Origin: Streptomyces tirandamycinicus | GTDB taxonomy: Bacteria > Actinomycetota > Actinomycetes > Streptomycetales > Streptomycetaceae | Reading direction: 5' to 3' | Length of the DNA stretch: 64,000 nt | Assembly (NCBI RefSeq): GCF_003097515.1 | Contig: NZ_CP029188.1 | Location: forward strand, 1,178,001-1,242,000 | Part shown: piece after piece, positions 25,488 to 34,453 of the stretch | Layout: each line of letters begins with the position of its first letter | Numbering within the stretch: the first letter of the stretch is position 1 | The notes under the pieces: generated by a model | The model's input: only the letters and a program-made list of their open reading frames with translations | The model's database searches: none | Told to the model about the DNA's origin: nothing | Position numbers and translations under genes: made by a program

Positions 25488-27707
25488 TCAGCCCCCCGTC
25501 GCCGACGCCGCCCCCGGCCGATCCCCGTACGCCAACAGGAACCGGTCGCGGAAGGCGTCCATGGGCCAGACCGGGGCGTCCGGACCGGGCTTCAGGCCCG
25601 GGTGCCAGCCCCAGCCGGAGATCCGGTCCAGCACGGCCGGATCGCGGGCGAGGATCGTGACGGGCACGTCCCGGCCGAGTCTGTCCTCCGTGACCGTGGA
25701 CACCGGCTGGTGGTCGCCGAGGAACACGAGCACGGTGTCCTCGTCGCCGTACCTCTCCACGTACGAGATGAGGGTCGTCAGCGAGTACTCGATGGAACGC
25801 CGGTACTCCGTGCGGACCCGCGACGGGTCCTTCCACACCTCCTCGGGGTCCTCGCCCTCCTTCTCCACCGAGTCGTAGACGGACCCGTCGCCGATCTCGT
25901 CCCAGCCGAGCGTCCTCGGAATCGGCGCCCACGGGTTGTGGCTCGACGCGAGGACGATCTTCGCCATCATCGGCCCGCGTCCCGGCTTCCCGTGCTCCAG
26001 GCGCTCGAACGCGGACAGGCTGTACTGGTCCGGTACCGGAGTCCAGCTGAACTTCGGCCCCTTGTAGCCCATGCTGCGTGAGTCGTAGACGTGGTCGAGG
26101 CCGTAGAACTTCCCCTCCGGCCAGGACCGGGTGACGCCGGGCATGATGCCGACCGTGCGCCAGGCCCCCGTCTTCCGGAAGGCACCGGTGAGCGTCATCC
26201 GGTCGCCGGAGGTGAGGGTGCGGTACCGCTGCTGGTTCTTGATCCACAGGCCCGAGTTGAAGGTGGAGTGCGCCAGCCAGCTCCCGCCGCCGTACGTCGG
26301 GGAGGTGAGGAACCCGCTTCGGGAGGACCAGCCGCCGTCGCGCAGCCGGCGGTCGGCGTCCGCGAGCAGCGCGGAGACCTGCGGCGCGATCTCCGGGTCC
26401 TGGATCGCGCTGCGCCCGTAGCTCTCGATGAAGGCGAAGATCACGTCCTTGCCGCGCAGTCCGGTGAGCAGCCGGTCGGCCGGCAGGTCGGCGTAGTCGT
26501 CGTCGGCGGCCTCCCGGGCGAACTCCTCCTTGTCCCGCAGCCCGGCGCGCACCTGCTGCACCCGGTCCTGGAGGAACTCGGCCGAACTGCCGGCGGCGAC
26601 GGGCACGGCCGTGTTCCGCACACCCAGCGCGGCACACACGACCCACACGGTCCCGACCACGAGCGTGGCTCCCACGGCCGCGGCGCTGTGACGTGCCAGG
26701 ACGCGGTTCAGCCGAACGGACGCCCAGGTCATGAGAGCGATCAGCAGGACGACGAGGACGAGGGCTCCGGCCACGACGCCCATCGCGCCCGCCGGGCCGA
26801 TGGAGTCCTGGAGGAACGACTGGCCGTAGTCCAGCAGGATCCAGTCGAGCACGAGGTCGAAGGGCCGCTTGTAGACGGAGTCGAACCCCAGGTCGAGCAG
26901 CTTGAGCACGACCAGCAGGCCCAGACCCGCACCCGCGAGCGCCGGCACGGCGCCCCTCACCCGGCCGGGCCCGCCCGGCCCCAGGAGCAGCAGTACGGCG
27001 ACGCCGCAGATCGCCTCCACCGGGATGCGCAGGAACACGGGTGCCGTGAGATGCCCGAGCTTGGTCGGCAGAAGCAGCGCGGCGAGGACGACCACGGCGG
27101 CCAGGGCGGTGGCGCCATGGCGGAGCACGCACGCCAGGGCCGGATGCCGGCCCCGCCGAGTGCCGGGTTCGGAGGCCGCGGCACGGCCGTCTTCACCGTC
27201 GGGGCGGGCGCACGCGTCCAGGGCGCCGTCGGCCCGGGTGCCGTGCGCGCCGCCCTCACTCGCGGCGTCCCGAGCGGTGCCCCGGTCTGCGTCCCGGTCT
27301 GCGTCCCGGTCTGCGTCCCGAACGGTGCGCCGGCCCTGGTCTTGACCCTCCCCCCGCCCTTCCTGCCGGCTTTCCCCCAGTCCTGGCTCCTGCCCTTGTT
27401 CCTGCCCTGGCTCCTGACCCTCCTCCTGACCTACGTCGTGAACGGTGCTCGACCGGTGCCCGGTCTTCTCCGCCCCAGCGCCGCCGCCCGGGCGGTCCTC
27501 CCGGGGGCCTTCCCGGGACCCGTCGGGCGCGAGCCGGTCGACGGCGTCCGTGCCACTGCTCGTACCACCGCTCGTGTCACCGTCCGTCGGGGTCTCCGCG
27601 GCCGGAGCCGCGGCCTGGGCCGGCAGCCGGCCAGAACGTGTCCAGAGCGCCACCCGAAGGTCCTTCCGCGCGGGGCCGTTGATCGGCATGACGACAGAGG
27701 CCGCCAT
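25488..27707 (-). CDS. Sulfatase-fold (LTA-synthase-like) membrane protein
   Basis: A 739-residue protein. The first roughly 180 residues are disordered and repeat-rich (DRDADRDADRGTARD, GQEPGQEQGQEPG). Several membrane helices span about residues 195-340. The extracellular alkaline-phosphatase-superfamily domain contains DVIFAFIESYGRSA, GGGSWLAHSTFNSGLW, ASSHNPWAP and LVFLGDHQP. Relatives include lipoteichoic acid synthases and phosphoglycerol transferases, so a transfer reaction on a cell-envelope polymer or lipid is likely. It lies after the pyrimidine-derived cluster, but membership is not shown. The start is uncertain (27707 or 27689). Confidence 0.85.
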   Translation of the reverse strand: MAASVVMPINGPARKDLRVALWTRSGRLPAQAAAPAAETPTDGDTSGGTSSGTDAVDRLAPDGSREGPREDRPGGGAGAEKTGHRSSTVHDVGQEEGQEPGQEQGQEPGLGESRQEGRGEGQDQGRRTVRDADRDADRDADRGTARDAASEGGAHGTRADGALDACARPDGEDGRAAASEPGTRRGRHPALACVLRHGATALAAVVVLAALLLPTKLGHLTAPVFLRIPVEAICGVAVLLLLGPGGPGRVRGAVPALAGAGLGLLVVLKLLDLGFDSVYKRPFDLVLDWILLDYGQSFLQDSIGPAGAMGVVAGALVLVVLLIALMTWASVRLNRVLARHSAAAVGATLVVGTVWVVCAALGVRNTAVPVAAGSSAEFLQDRVQQVRAGLRDKEEFAREAADDDYADLPADRLLTGLRGKDVIFAFIESYGRSAIQDPEIAPQVSALLADADRRLRDGGWSSRSGFLTSPTYGGGSWLAHSTFNSGLWIKNQQRYRTLTSGDRMTLTGAFRKTGAWRTVGIMPGVTRSWPEGKFYGLDHVYDSRSMGYKGPKFSWTPVPDQYSLSAFERLEHGKPGRGPMMAKIVLASSHNPWAPIPRTLGWDEIGDGSVYDSVEKEGEDPEEVWKDPSRVRTEYRRSIEYSLTTLISYVERYGDEDTVLVFLGDHQPVSTVTEDRLGRDVPVTILARDPAVLDRISGWGWHPGLKPGPDAPVWPMDAFRDRFLLAYGDRPGAASATGG

Positions 27708-28212
27708 GCCCGCGACTACCTGTACGGCCCGTCGACGTGATCAGTTCAAGCGCCGGGCTGCCTGCGGGCGACATCGCATCGCGATGGCCGGGTCCGGAGC
27801 AACCCTCGGCCGCGTCCACGGCGCCCCTGCGCCGCCTTCGCCCCACCGCGTCCACGCCGCCCCTGCGCCGCCTCCCACCGGCCAGTCGGCGGGGGTGGTC
27901 CGGACATCTGCCGGATGGTCCGCCCCGGCGGCCGTGGCCGACGCTGGAGCACATGAGGCCCGACGCACAGCAGGCCGTGCCGCCCGCCGCAGCCGCGGTG
28001 GACGGCTCCCGTACGCACGTGCCGCCGGCGGACCGGTTCCTCGGGATGGTCCTCGTCCGCCCCCGCGTGGTCCACGGCACGTCCTCGGCCCGCGCGGGCC
28101 ACGTCCCGGCCGTTCGCGTACCTGCCGCGCCCGGCCACCCGCACCCGCTGGTCAGCTGACCGGCGGCAGGGGTCCGGCGCGGTCCGCCGGACCCGGAAGG
28201 AGGTCGGTCGTC
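27708..28212. other. Intergenic region, divergent, no supported gene
   Basis: About 500 bp between divergent genes. A near-duplicate of about 28 bp (cgcgtccac-gcgcccctgcgccgcc type) occurs near 27816 and 27847. A 68-codon frame at 27953-28159 lacks any family resemblance and I do not call it. Confidence 0.45.
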
Positions 28213-29118
28213 ATGACGGTCCGCCTGACGTTCCTCTGCGCGGCCGCGGGGGGCCGCGAGACCGCCGGGGACGGCATCCGGGGCATGCGGAACACGGTGC
28301 TCGGCGACGGGCTCCCGAGTGAGCGCGTCCTGCGGGACGCGGGCGCCGCCAGGGCGTCCCTGCCTCCGTACCTGCCCTCCCTGCGGGCGCCGTCGGCGCG
28401 GTGCGCGACCGTCGCCGCCGCCCTCGGCCTGGAACCCGAGGTCGAGCCCCTGCTGCGCGACATCGACTACGGCGCCTGGCGCGGCCGTACCGTCGAGGAG
28501 GTCGCGGCCGCCGATCCCGACGGCTACTCGGTCTGGCTCCGGGACCCGGACGCCACGCCGCACGGCGGTGAGTCCGTACGCAGGCTGTGCCGACGTACCG
28601 CCGACTGGCTGGACGGCCTCCCCGCGGACACCGGCCGCGCCCTGGTGATCGCCGAGGAGACGGTCGTACGGGCCCTGCTCGTGCACGTCCTCTCGGCACC
28701 GGCCCGGGCCTTCTGGCACCTCGACGCCCCCGCACTGTGCACGATCTCGTCCCCGGTGCGCGACGGCAGCCGGGCCGTCCGCCCCGACCGTGTCACCGGC
28801 CGTGTCCCCGAACGGTTCCCCGACCGCGTTCCCGTCCACTGCCCTCCCGGCCCGGGTGCCTGGGCTGTCTCCGGAGTGGCGGACGTCCCCGCCGTCGTCC
28901 GGCACGTCGGGGCCGCACGGGCGACGGAGGCGAGGAGTGCCGCCCGTGCCGCACGGCGCAGGATCGTCACCAGTACGCGTCCGGGTGCCGACCGGACCGA
29001 CGTGGGCGCGGCCGGGTGGGTCCCGCGGCCGCACCGCCACGTCGCCGCGGCCGCGGGACCCACCCGGCCGCGGAGGCTGCCGCCCGCCAGACACCGGCCC
29101 GTGCCCGGTCGGTCCTGA
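28213..29118 (+). CDS. Histidine-phosphatase-like protein lacking the catalytic histidines
   Basis: A 301-residue frame. Residues 1-185 follow the histidine phosphatase pattern: a Ser-Ala-Arg-Cys segment, then LLRDIDYGAWRGRTVEEVAAADP and PHGGES, ending with ALVIAEETVVRALLVHVLSAPARAFW. The N-terminal RHG motif is replaced by CAAAGG, and the second His (usually THxxxIR) is replaced by EETVVR, so classical phosphatase chemistry is unlikely. The last roughly 110 residues are Arg/Ala/Pro-rich and may be run-on sequence. The ATG at 28213 has a GGAGG site. Confidence 0.75.
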   Translation: MTVRLTFLCAAAGGRETAGDGIRGMRNTVLGDGLPSERVLRDAGAARASLPPYLPSLRAPSARCATVAAALGLEPEVEPLLRDIDYGAWRGRTVEEVAAADPDGYSVWLRDPDATPHGGESVRRLCRRTADWLDGLPADTGRALVIAEETVVRALLVHVLSAPARAFWHLDAPALCTISSPVRDGSRAVRPDRVTGRVPERFPDRVPVHCPPGPGAWAVSGVADVPAVVRHVGAARATEARSAARAARRRIVTSTRPGADRTDVGAAGWVPRPHRHVAAAAGPTRPRRLPPARHRPVPGRS

Positions 29119-29152
29119 AGCCGCGGCCGCCGGCCGCTTCCCCGGCCCGTGC

Positions 29153-30142
29153 CTATCGGGCGCCGCTCACCACCGGCCGCGACGCCCGGTGGACCCCGGC
29201 CGCCTCCGCCGGGTACAGATCGCGGTGAACAGCCCGGGCCACCTGCTCGATCGTCTCCATGCCGTAGCCGTATCCCACTTCGGGTGAGGCACCCTCGGGC
29301 ACCCTGTTGTTCTCGGTCATCACCACGAGCCCGTAGTCGTAGGAACGCCCGGTGATCGCGCTCATGCTGTGGACCTTCCAGTCCCCGCGGTCCCAGGAGT
29401 TCCTGACCCCTTTCTCGGACCGCTGCAGCCATCCGTTCTTGACCTGGACGACGGCGTCGGACGGAGCGCCCGCCGGCGTCCCCCAGCGCTGGTCGTCCTC
29501 CACCTCGCGCATCAGACGCAGGATGTAGGCGCGTTCCGCGGAGCCGAGCACGGACCCGTCGGCCCCCGTGAGCAGTTGAAGCAGCTTCACCTGCTCGCGT
29601 GCGGTGATCTGCGTCAGCCCCATGAAGCCGGCGGCGTTCAGGTTCGTGTCCTCCAGCCCCGCCTCGTCCAGGAAGTCCTGGATCCTTTCCTTCCCGAGCA
29701 GGTCCCACAGGGCGTAGGTCGCGTCGTTGTCCGAGTTCACGATCATCTCCCTGGCCAGGGACCGCTCCTTCCCGGACAGGTCGGTGCCCCTGGCCAGGAG
29801 CAAGGCGCCGAGGACGATGGGCTTGACGGTGCTGGCTGAGTCGTAGTGCACATCGGCGCGGTAGGTGCACGAGGTGCGGGACGTACGGTCGTAGAGCGCG
29901 ATCGAGACCCGACTCGACCTCTTGTCGAGCGACTTCACCATGTGCCGGACCAGTGTGTCCGCCAGTCCGGGCCTGCCGGAGGTGCATTCGACGATCCGGC
30001 CCTTGAACCGCTGTGCCGCGTGCTCCGCCCTGGGAGCGTGCGGGGAGCCGCCCTTCGGGACGAGCGGGATCACGGGGTTGAGGGCGACCGCGAGGACAAC
30101 AACCCCGAACACGGCCAGCGATGTGACCTTGCCGCGTGCCAA
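29153..30142 (-). CDS. Exported class A beta-lactamase-fold serine hydrolase
   Basis: A 329-residue protein with an N-terminal signal or anchor helix (residues about 7-28). The penicillin-binding fold has its three motifs: S-x-x-K as Ser104-Thr-Val-Lys107, S-D-N as Ser137-Asp138-Asn139, and the KTG triad as Lys235-Asn-Gly. The omega-loop Glu of true class A beta-lactamases is not evident, so it may be a peptidase- or esterase-like relative acting on cell-wall peptides. It ends 35 bp from the convergent histidine-phosphatase-like gene. Confidence 0.86.
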   Translation of the reverse strand: MARGKVTSLAVFGVVVLAVALNPVIPLVPKGGSPHAPRAEHAAQRFKGRIVECTSGRPGLADTLVRHMVKSLDKRSSRVSIALYDRTSRTSCTYRADVHYDSASTVKPIVLGALLLARGTDLSGKERSLAREMIVNSDNDATYALWDLLGKERIQDFLDEAGLEDTNLNAAGFMGLTQITAREQVKLLQLLTGADGSVLGSAERAYILRLMREVEDDQRWGTPAGAPSDAVVQVKNGWLQRSEKGVRNSWDRGDWKVHSMSAITGRSYDYGLVVMTENNRVPEGASPEVGYGYGMETIEQVARAVHRDLYPAEAAGVHRASRPVVSGAR

Positions 30143-30770
30143 CGCTCCTCCTCTCCGCGCCCGTCCGCGGTGGTGGACACGGCGCCGCCACCGTCGCCCG
30201 GCACTCTCGGGGAGCCGTCCGGTACCGGTCGGAACATCCCATGGATCGCCGTTTGTGGGCTGACGCTACAAGCGAGTACCGAGCCATGCCCGCCGGACCG
30301 GCCAATTGGTGTACGACGCCTTCCCCGGGCGCCCGAACAGGGGACGAAACGGAACCCGGCCACAGACCGGCGCCCCGGTGGGACGCCGGGCGCTCGGCCC
30401 CCATCGCAGGACGCTGCGCCCCGGTGCGCCGCCGCTGGCCACGTGGGCATGGCTGCGGGGCGCGGGCCCCCCGACACGGGTGCAGGCCGCCGGAGCCCCC
30501 GTGGGGCGCCGGGCGCACCGGCTGGCGCCGAGCGCGGCCTCTCCCGCGACCCGCCCCGGGCGTCCGTCCCGCGCCAGTCTCCGCCCCACGTCCACCCGGA
30601 GGATTCCCCGGTCTGCCCCCGGCCTGCCCCCGGCCGCTCCCCCGACGAGCGGTCCGCGGGAAACCGATTTACGGTCGAGCAGGGGCTGCGTACGAAGCAC
30701 GCGGAGTCCGGCCGCGCTTGTGACCGGCCGATTCGATCCTCGCCACGACACCGTCAGGAGACGACCCGCC
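30143..30770. other. Intergenic region, no supported gene
   Basis: About 630 bp between divergent genes. Several frames are open, but their translations are Pro/Arg-rich with no motif. The right end holds the ribosome-binding site (CAGGAG) of the next gene. Confidence 0.45.
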
Positions 30771-31103
30771 ATGGCCACTGCATCCGAGACCCCGGTACTG
30801 GACACCCTCGCCGCGATGACGGTCGACTCGATCGAGCGGTGCGGACTGACGCCGGACATGTTCATGCTCACCCGCATCGCCGCGCTCGCCGCGTCGGACG
30901 CTCCACCGATCTCCTACGTCGCCCATATCGACCCCGCTCTTCAGGCCGGTATGACCGCCGAGCAACTGCAGGACGTACTGGTCGCCATCGCTCCCATCGT
31001 GGGCACGGCACGCGTCATGACGGCCGCCGGGAACATCGCCAAGGCGCTCAGCATCGAGATCGCCGTCGCCGAGGCCGCCGCCGCGGCCCAGGCCGAGGCG
31101 TAG
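30771..31103 (+). CDS. Carboxymuconolactone-decarboxylase-like (AhpD-fold) protein
   Basis: A 110-residue all-helical protein with the pattern RIAALAASDAPPISYVAHIDPALQAGMTAEQLQDVLVAIAPIVGTARVMTAA, typical of the CMD family. The redox CxxC of AhpD is absent (a single Cys near residue 24), so it is unlikely to be a peroxidase partner. The ATG at 30771 was chosen because the ordered protein begins there. Confidence 0.82.
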   Translation: MATASETPVLDTLAAMTVDSIERCGLTPDMFMLTRIAALAASDAPPISYVAHIDPALQAGMTAEQLQDVLVAIAPIVGTARVMTAAGNIAKALSIEIAVAEAAAAAQAEA

Positions 31104-31221
31104 AGGCACAGCCCGGGCTCCCGCTCCCCGGTCGCGCCCGGCCTTCCCCCTATGAAGGCGGACCAGAAGTGATGTGGGCTTCCGCCGCTGTCGCTCCGGG
31201 GCGGCGCGCAAGCGTCTCCTC

Positions 31222-32175
31222 TCAGCGCCTTCCCTGGCGGGCGGCTGCCAGGAGAGCGCGCTGATAGCGCACTCCTTTGCGGGTGAGCAGGAACAGGCCG
31301 AGGGCCGCGGCGAGCAGGCCGATCATCTGCGGCAGCGGAATGACGACGATCCGAGCAGTCCTCGTGACCGACGTTCCGTTGCCTGTCGCCAGAGTCACCG
31401 ATGCCGTGCAGAAGCAGAACAGCGGAGGGTCGGGCCACTGGGCCGTCACGGTCCGCCGGGAGTTGCCCAGGACTGTGAACTCGGGGAAGGCCAGTCGGTC
31501 GTTGCCCACCTCGGCGACGATGCGCTGGGACCCGGTGTAACTGCGATGCACATTACCGGCGTTGCGGATGGGGAGGGTCAGCCGGACGGGCCCCCAGAAT
31601 GCGACGCGCGGTGCCCGGATCCCCTTCGCGACGATCCTGTGGGTGGCTCTGCCGGGTACGTTGATCAGGAACTGGCTGGCCAGCGCACCGGCCACCTGGA
31701 CGTTCCCCGGTGCGGGCTGCGGCTGCGTCTTGAACAGGACCCCGACGTACCGCTCGCCCGGTTCCGGCCGCTCGGGGACCGTGACATCGACCCGGACCTC
31801 CTTGGTTTCCCGGGGCCCCAGACGGAACGACGACGGACTGACGGCGATCCAGGAGGCCGCCGAGACGGGTCCCGGCGGGTGGAAGTCGATCCGCCCGTCG
31901 GTGGTTTGATCGAACTCGGCTCGCTCCGTGTCGATGCGCTGGGGGGACGAAGTGCCGTTCACCACGTGGACGATGCGGTGATGGCGCCGGGCGGTGGAGG
32001 GAAGCACGGTGCGAGCCGGCCACACGGTGAGGGAGATGGGCTCGTCGGCCCGTGGCGCGGCCCGGCTGGGCTCGGAGGCGGCGGCCGGCAGGGGAATCAG
32101 GGCGATGGCCAGCACGCCGGCCACAAGGCGCCGGGATCGACGCGTCCCTCGCCTGAGGGCGACCAGTGAGACCAT
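31222..32175 (-). CDS. Exported DUF916-like surface protein with C-terminal membrane anchor
   Basis: A 317-residue protein. A signal peptide (residues 1-34) precedes two Ig-like domains: DEPISLTVWPART..RIVHVVNGTSSPQRIDTE with LGPRETKEVRVDVTVPE, then LPIRNAGNVHRSY. A membrane helix (about 280-298) and a basic tail end the protein. This architecture recalls DUF916 proteins that hold WxL-type surface proteins in Firmicutes. Its ATG directly follows the stop codon of the preceding exported gene, so the two are co-translated. Confidence 0.8.
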   Translation of the reverse strand: MVSLVALRRGTRRSRRLVAGVLAIALIPLPAAASEPSRAAPRADEPISLTVWPARTVLPSTARRHHRIVHVVNGTSSPQRIDTERAEFDQTTDGRIDFHPPGPVSAASWIAVSPSSFRLGPRETKEVRVDVTVPERPEPGERYVGVLFKTQPQPAPGNVQVAGALASQFLINVPGRATHRIVAKGIRAPRVAFWGPVRLTLPIRNAGNVHRSYTGSQRIVAEVGNDRLAFPEFTVLGNSRRTVTAQWPDPPLFCFCTASVTLATGNGTSVTRTARIVVIPLPQMIGLLAAALGLFLLTRKGVRYQRALLAAARQGRR

Positions 32176-32712
32176 CTACTTGGTGGCGGCGGTGTAGACG
32201 AGGGTGGTGCGGTACGAGTCCGAGCGCACGTTCGGGATGTGCACGCGGAAGTCGGTGGAGAAGTCGTCTCCCCCGGGGGCCGAGGGGCCGTCCACGTTCC
32301 GGGTGACCTGGTGGGTCGTCGTCATGGGTACCCACAGTGTCTCGCCGCTCGGACGGAACTCGAGCCTGGAGATCGGGATCACGTCGGGGTTCGCCGGATC
32401 CTGCGGCTGCAGAGCGGCCTCCGTGGAGCGCCCGCCGACCGTGTAGCCGCCGGCGTTGTTCGTGGTGACCGAGAAGGAGATGGCGTTGAGTTCGGTGACC
32501 GTGGTGTTGGGCGGACCGCTGAGGGTGAACGCATCGGTGTGTACGGTCAGCGAGATCGCGGAGGCGACACTCACGTTCGCCTGCACGGTGTCGCTCGCCT
32601 CGTCCGCGTGTGCGGTCCGGTTGCCGGCCGCGGCGGCGACCAGGCCGCTGGCGGCGAGGAGGACGGCTCCAACCAGGGGCCTGGCACTGAGGCGGATCCA
32701 CCGCTGCGTCAT
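32176..32712 (-). CDS. Exported beta-rich surface protein, paralogue A
   Basis: A 178-residue exported protein with a signal peptide ending near residue 36 (AHADEASD). The beta-rich mature part has VSVASAISLTVHTDAFTLSGPPN and a C-terminal strand set, STDFRVHIPNVRSDSYRTTLVYTAATK. It is clearly related to the next gene upstream (STDYRVSIPFVRSDTYRVILTYTATTR). No anchor, sortase motif or enzyme motif is seen. Its neighbour's membrane helix and Ig domains suggest the three form a surface assembly. Confidence 0.78.
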   Translation of the reverse strand: MTQRWIRLSARPLVGAVLLAASGLVAAAAGNRTAHADEASDTVQANVSVASAISLTVHTDAFTLSGPPNTTVTELNAISFSVTTNNAGGYTVGGRSTEAALQPQDPANPDVIPISRLEFRPSGETLWVPMTTTHQVTRNVDGPSAPGGDDFSTDFRVHIPNVRSDSYRTTLVYTAATK

Positions 32713-32942
32713 CGCTCAACCACCTGTTTCGGCCTCACCGTCGTCTTCTACCGTGATTAAGACATTTCAGCACTGGGTGGCCGGCGAAGGAGCGGTCGGG
32801 TCCCGCGCGTTTCACCCACCTGGAGCCGTGGGCGGTGCCTTCGGTGGACTCTGTTCCCCCTGGGTGTTGAGGCTGACGGACCGCGCCCATTCGCGGGGTC
32901 ACTCGGTGACCCGTCACCCGGGAGGCCGTGCCGATCGCGGCG

Positions 32943-33455
32943 TCACCGCGTGGTGGCCGTGTACGTCAGGATGACGCGGTAGGTGTCGGACCGCACGAAC
33001 GGGATGCTCACGCGGTAGTCGGTGCTGAGGTTGTCGCCCCGCGGAGCGGAACGTGTGTCCTGAGCGTGGACGGTGACGGCGGAGCTGCTGCTCAGCGGCT
33101 GAAACGTCGCCGTTCCCGTCTTCCTCACGGCGAGTCGGTCCACCGGGATCCGGTCCGGGTTGCCACCGCGGGCGGGCCTCATGGCGGCGCTGTCGGCACG
33201 CACGCTGACGCTGTAACCGTCCGGATCGGGTGTGCGCACCGTCAGGGTCACGGCTCCCTCGCGGAACACCACCTGGTTGGGCGACCCGGCGAGAGTGAAG
33301 CCGGGGGTGAGATCGGACATGGTGATCGGTTGCTGCCGCAACGCCGCCGATGTTCCGGTATGTGGTGCGTGTGACGACTCTGCGGTCGCGGCCCCGCCGG
33401 ACACCACCACCATCAGTCCTCCGGTGGTGAGCACCACACCGAGTGCCTTCTCCAC
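32943..33455 (-). CDS. Exported beta-rich surface protein, paralogue B
   Basis: A 170-residue exported protein with a signal peptide (residues 1-25). It shares with paralogue A the pattern TLAGSPNQVVF, a YSVSVRADSAAM region, a NPDRIPVDRL strand and the conserved C-terminus DNLSTDYRVSIPFVRSDTYRVILTYTATTR. The 230 bp between the paralogues could hold a separate promoter. Function unknown. Confidence 0.78.
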   Translation of the reverse strand: MEKALGVVLTTGGLMVVVSGGAATAESSHAPHTGTSAALRQQPITMSDLTPGFTLAGSPNQVVFREGAVTLTVRTPDPDGYSVSVRADSAAMRPARGGNPDRIPVDRLAVRKTGTATFQPLSSSSAVTVHAQDTRSAPRGDNLSTDYRVSIPFVRSDTYRVILTYTATTR

Positions 33456-33810
33456 CGCGTCAGGCCAACTCAGGGGACTCAGCGCAGCCTCCTACCCTCA
33501 CGCTCCCGGCCGTCCCGGCCGGTCGGCGACGACGACGCAGAGGTCAACGCCTCCGGTGCCAGAAGGACACGACGGCGCCGCGTCTGCCGAGGCCTCTGCT
33601 GGTGCACCTTCTGGTGCGGCGTCGGGTGGAAAACGCGGCGCCGGAGAGCCAGAAGCCGACTCGCCGTCATTCCGCCTACTTCGGCCCGGCGGATCGCGAG
33701 GAGTCGGCCATCGTCGCGGACCGCGGCACCGCGACGGACACCGAGTGCTTCAGAGATTCCTCGCGGACGTCGTCCCTGTCGACGGTCAGGAGTCGGGTCC
33801 TCGATGTCGG
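33456..33810. other. Region between surface genes and integrase remnant
   Basis: About 350 bp without an intact gene. It may include decayed integrase sequence from other frames, but I could not recognise the catalytic Arg or HxxR motifs. Confidence 0.4.
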
Positions 33811-34011
33811 CCGCGAGCCGTGCTGATCTACCAGCACTCTGATCCTGAGCGTCAGCCGGAGGTCGCGGGCGGCCTCGACAAGCTCGCGCGGGCCGCCCGC
33901 CAGAAGGGCCGTGATCAGCCTTCTAGTGCGGTGGCACGGGACGCTTGGACAGGTCCAGACGACAACAAAGCCCCGGGCCGGTGGCCTGGGGCTTCTGTCT
34001 GGAGCGGGTGA
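33811..34011 (+). pseudogene. C-terminal remnant of a tyrosine-type integrase
   Basis: One frame reads PRAVLIYQHSDPERQPEVAGGLDKL and continues to a stop inside the tRNA gene. The RAxLIYQH string carries the nucleophilic tyrosine of actinobacterial tyrosine recombinases and is normally followed by such an Asp/Glu-rich helix and a short tail. The upstream catalytic motifs are missing, so this is a decayed fragment. Its position, reading toward the 3' end of tRNA-Gly, matches the int-att layout of integrative elements. Confidence 0.65.
33968..33994 (-). terminator. Terminator of tRNA-Gly
   Basis: A 12-bp stem (33968-33979 and 33983-33994, one G-T pair) with a 3-nt loop lies 9 nt beyond the tRNA 3' end. 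On the minus strand it is followed by TTTGTTGTC. Confidence 0.85.
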
Positions 34012-34073
34012 CGGGAATCGAACCCGCGCTCTGAGCTTGGGAAGCTCATGTTCTACCATTAAACTACACCCGC
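34003..34073 (-). tRNA. tRNA-Gly, anticodon CCC
   Basis: The minus strand folds as a 71-nt tRNA. The acceptor stem is GCGGGTG paired with CACCCGC, the anticodon stem TGAGC/GCTCA encloses the loop TTCCCAA (anticodon CCC), and the T-arm contains GGTTCGATTCC. CCA is not encoded. An integrase fragment ends inside its 3' end. Confidence 0.95.
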
Positions 34074-34124
34074 GTAGCGGCTTCGTTGATCAATGCCGCA
34101 GCGTTGCACACTGTACCTCATAGA

Positions 34125-34153
34125 GGGCCCCCGGTGTATCGCGCCGGGGGTCC
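34125..34153. terminator. Hairpin upstream of tRNA-Gly
   Basis: A 10-bp GC stem (34125-34134 and 34144-34153, one G-T pair) with a 9-nt loop. It has no obvious gene ending at it on either strand, so it may be a relic terminator or a transcript leader structure. Confidence 0.45.
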
Positions 34154-34453
34154 TTCGTGCATGTCCGGCAGTCCGGCCGGGGTCGTCGCAGGGCTTCCGG
34201 CACCGGTCCGTCAGGCCGGCGTCGCGAATGGGTACGGCCCGCGGCGCCTCGACGGCGGCCCGGCGAAGCCCGGCCGCGCGGAAGCCGGAGCGGGCGTCCG
34301 TGGTAGTGGGTCGCGGGGTGTTCGTGGAGTGCCCGGAGTGGCTGCGGCATGGAGAGGCGGGGCGTACATTTGCAGCGGAGTGCCACGTGGAGTGCTGTCC
34401 TGTTGATCCCCTAATGTGGCGGTCTCGTCCATGCTTGTTGGGGAAGGGACTTG
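34154..34453. other. Intergenic region upstream of zinc-ribbon gene
   Basis: No supported gene in this 300-bp stretch. The promoter of the zinc-ribbon gene should lie in its right half. No clear boxes seen. Confidence 0.4.

Noticed and set aside
27953..28159. 68-codon frame upstream of the histidine-phosphatase-like gene
   Set aside because: I considered a CbtB-like cobalt-transport protein because such genes often neighbour this phosphatase family, but the membrane helix and His motif of CbtB are absent.
30143..30770. Possible extra gene between the serine hydrolase and the CMD-like gene
   Set aside because: Frames on both strands are Pro/Arg-rich and without motifs.
33676..34059. Minus-strand frame across tRNA-Gly
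   Set aside because: It begins inside the tRNA gene and runs antisense to the integrase remnant; no motif.
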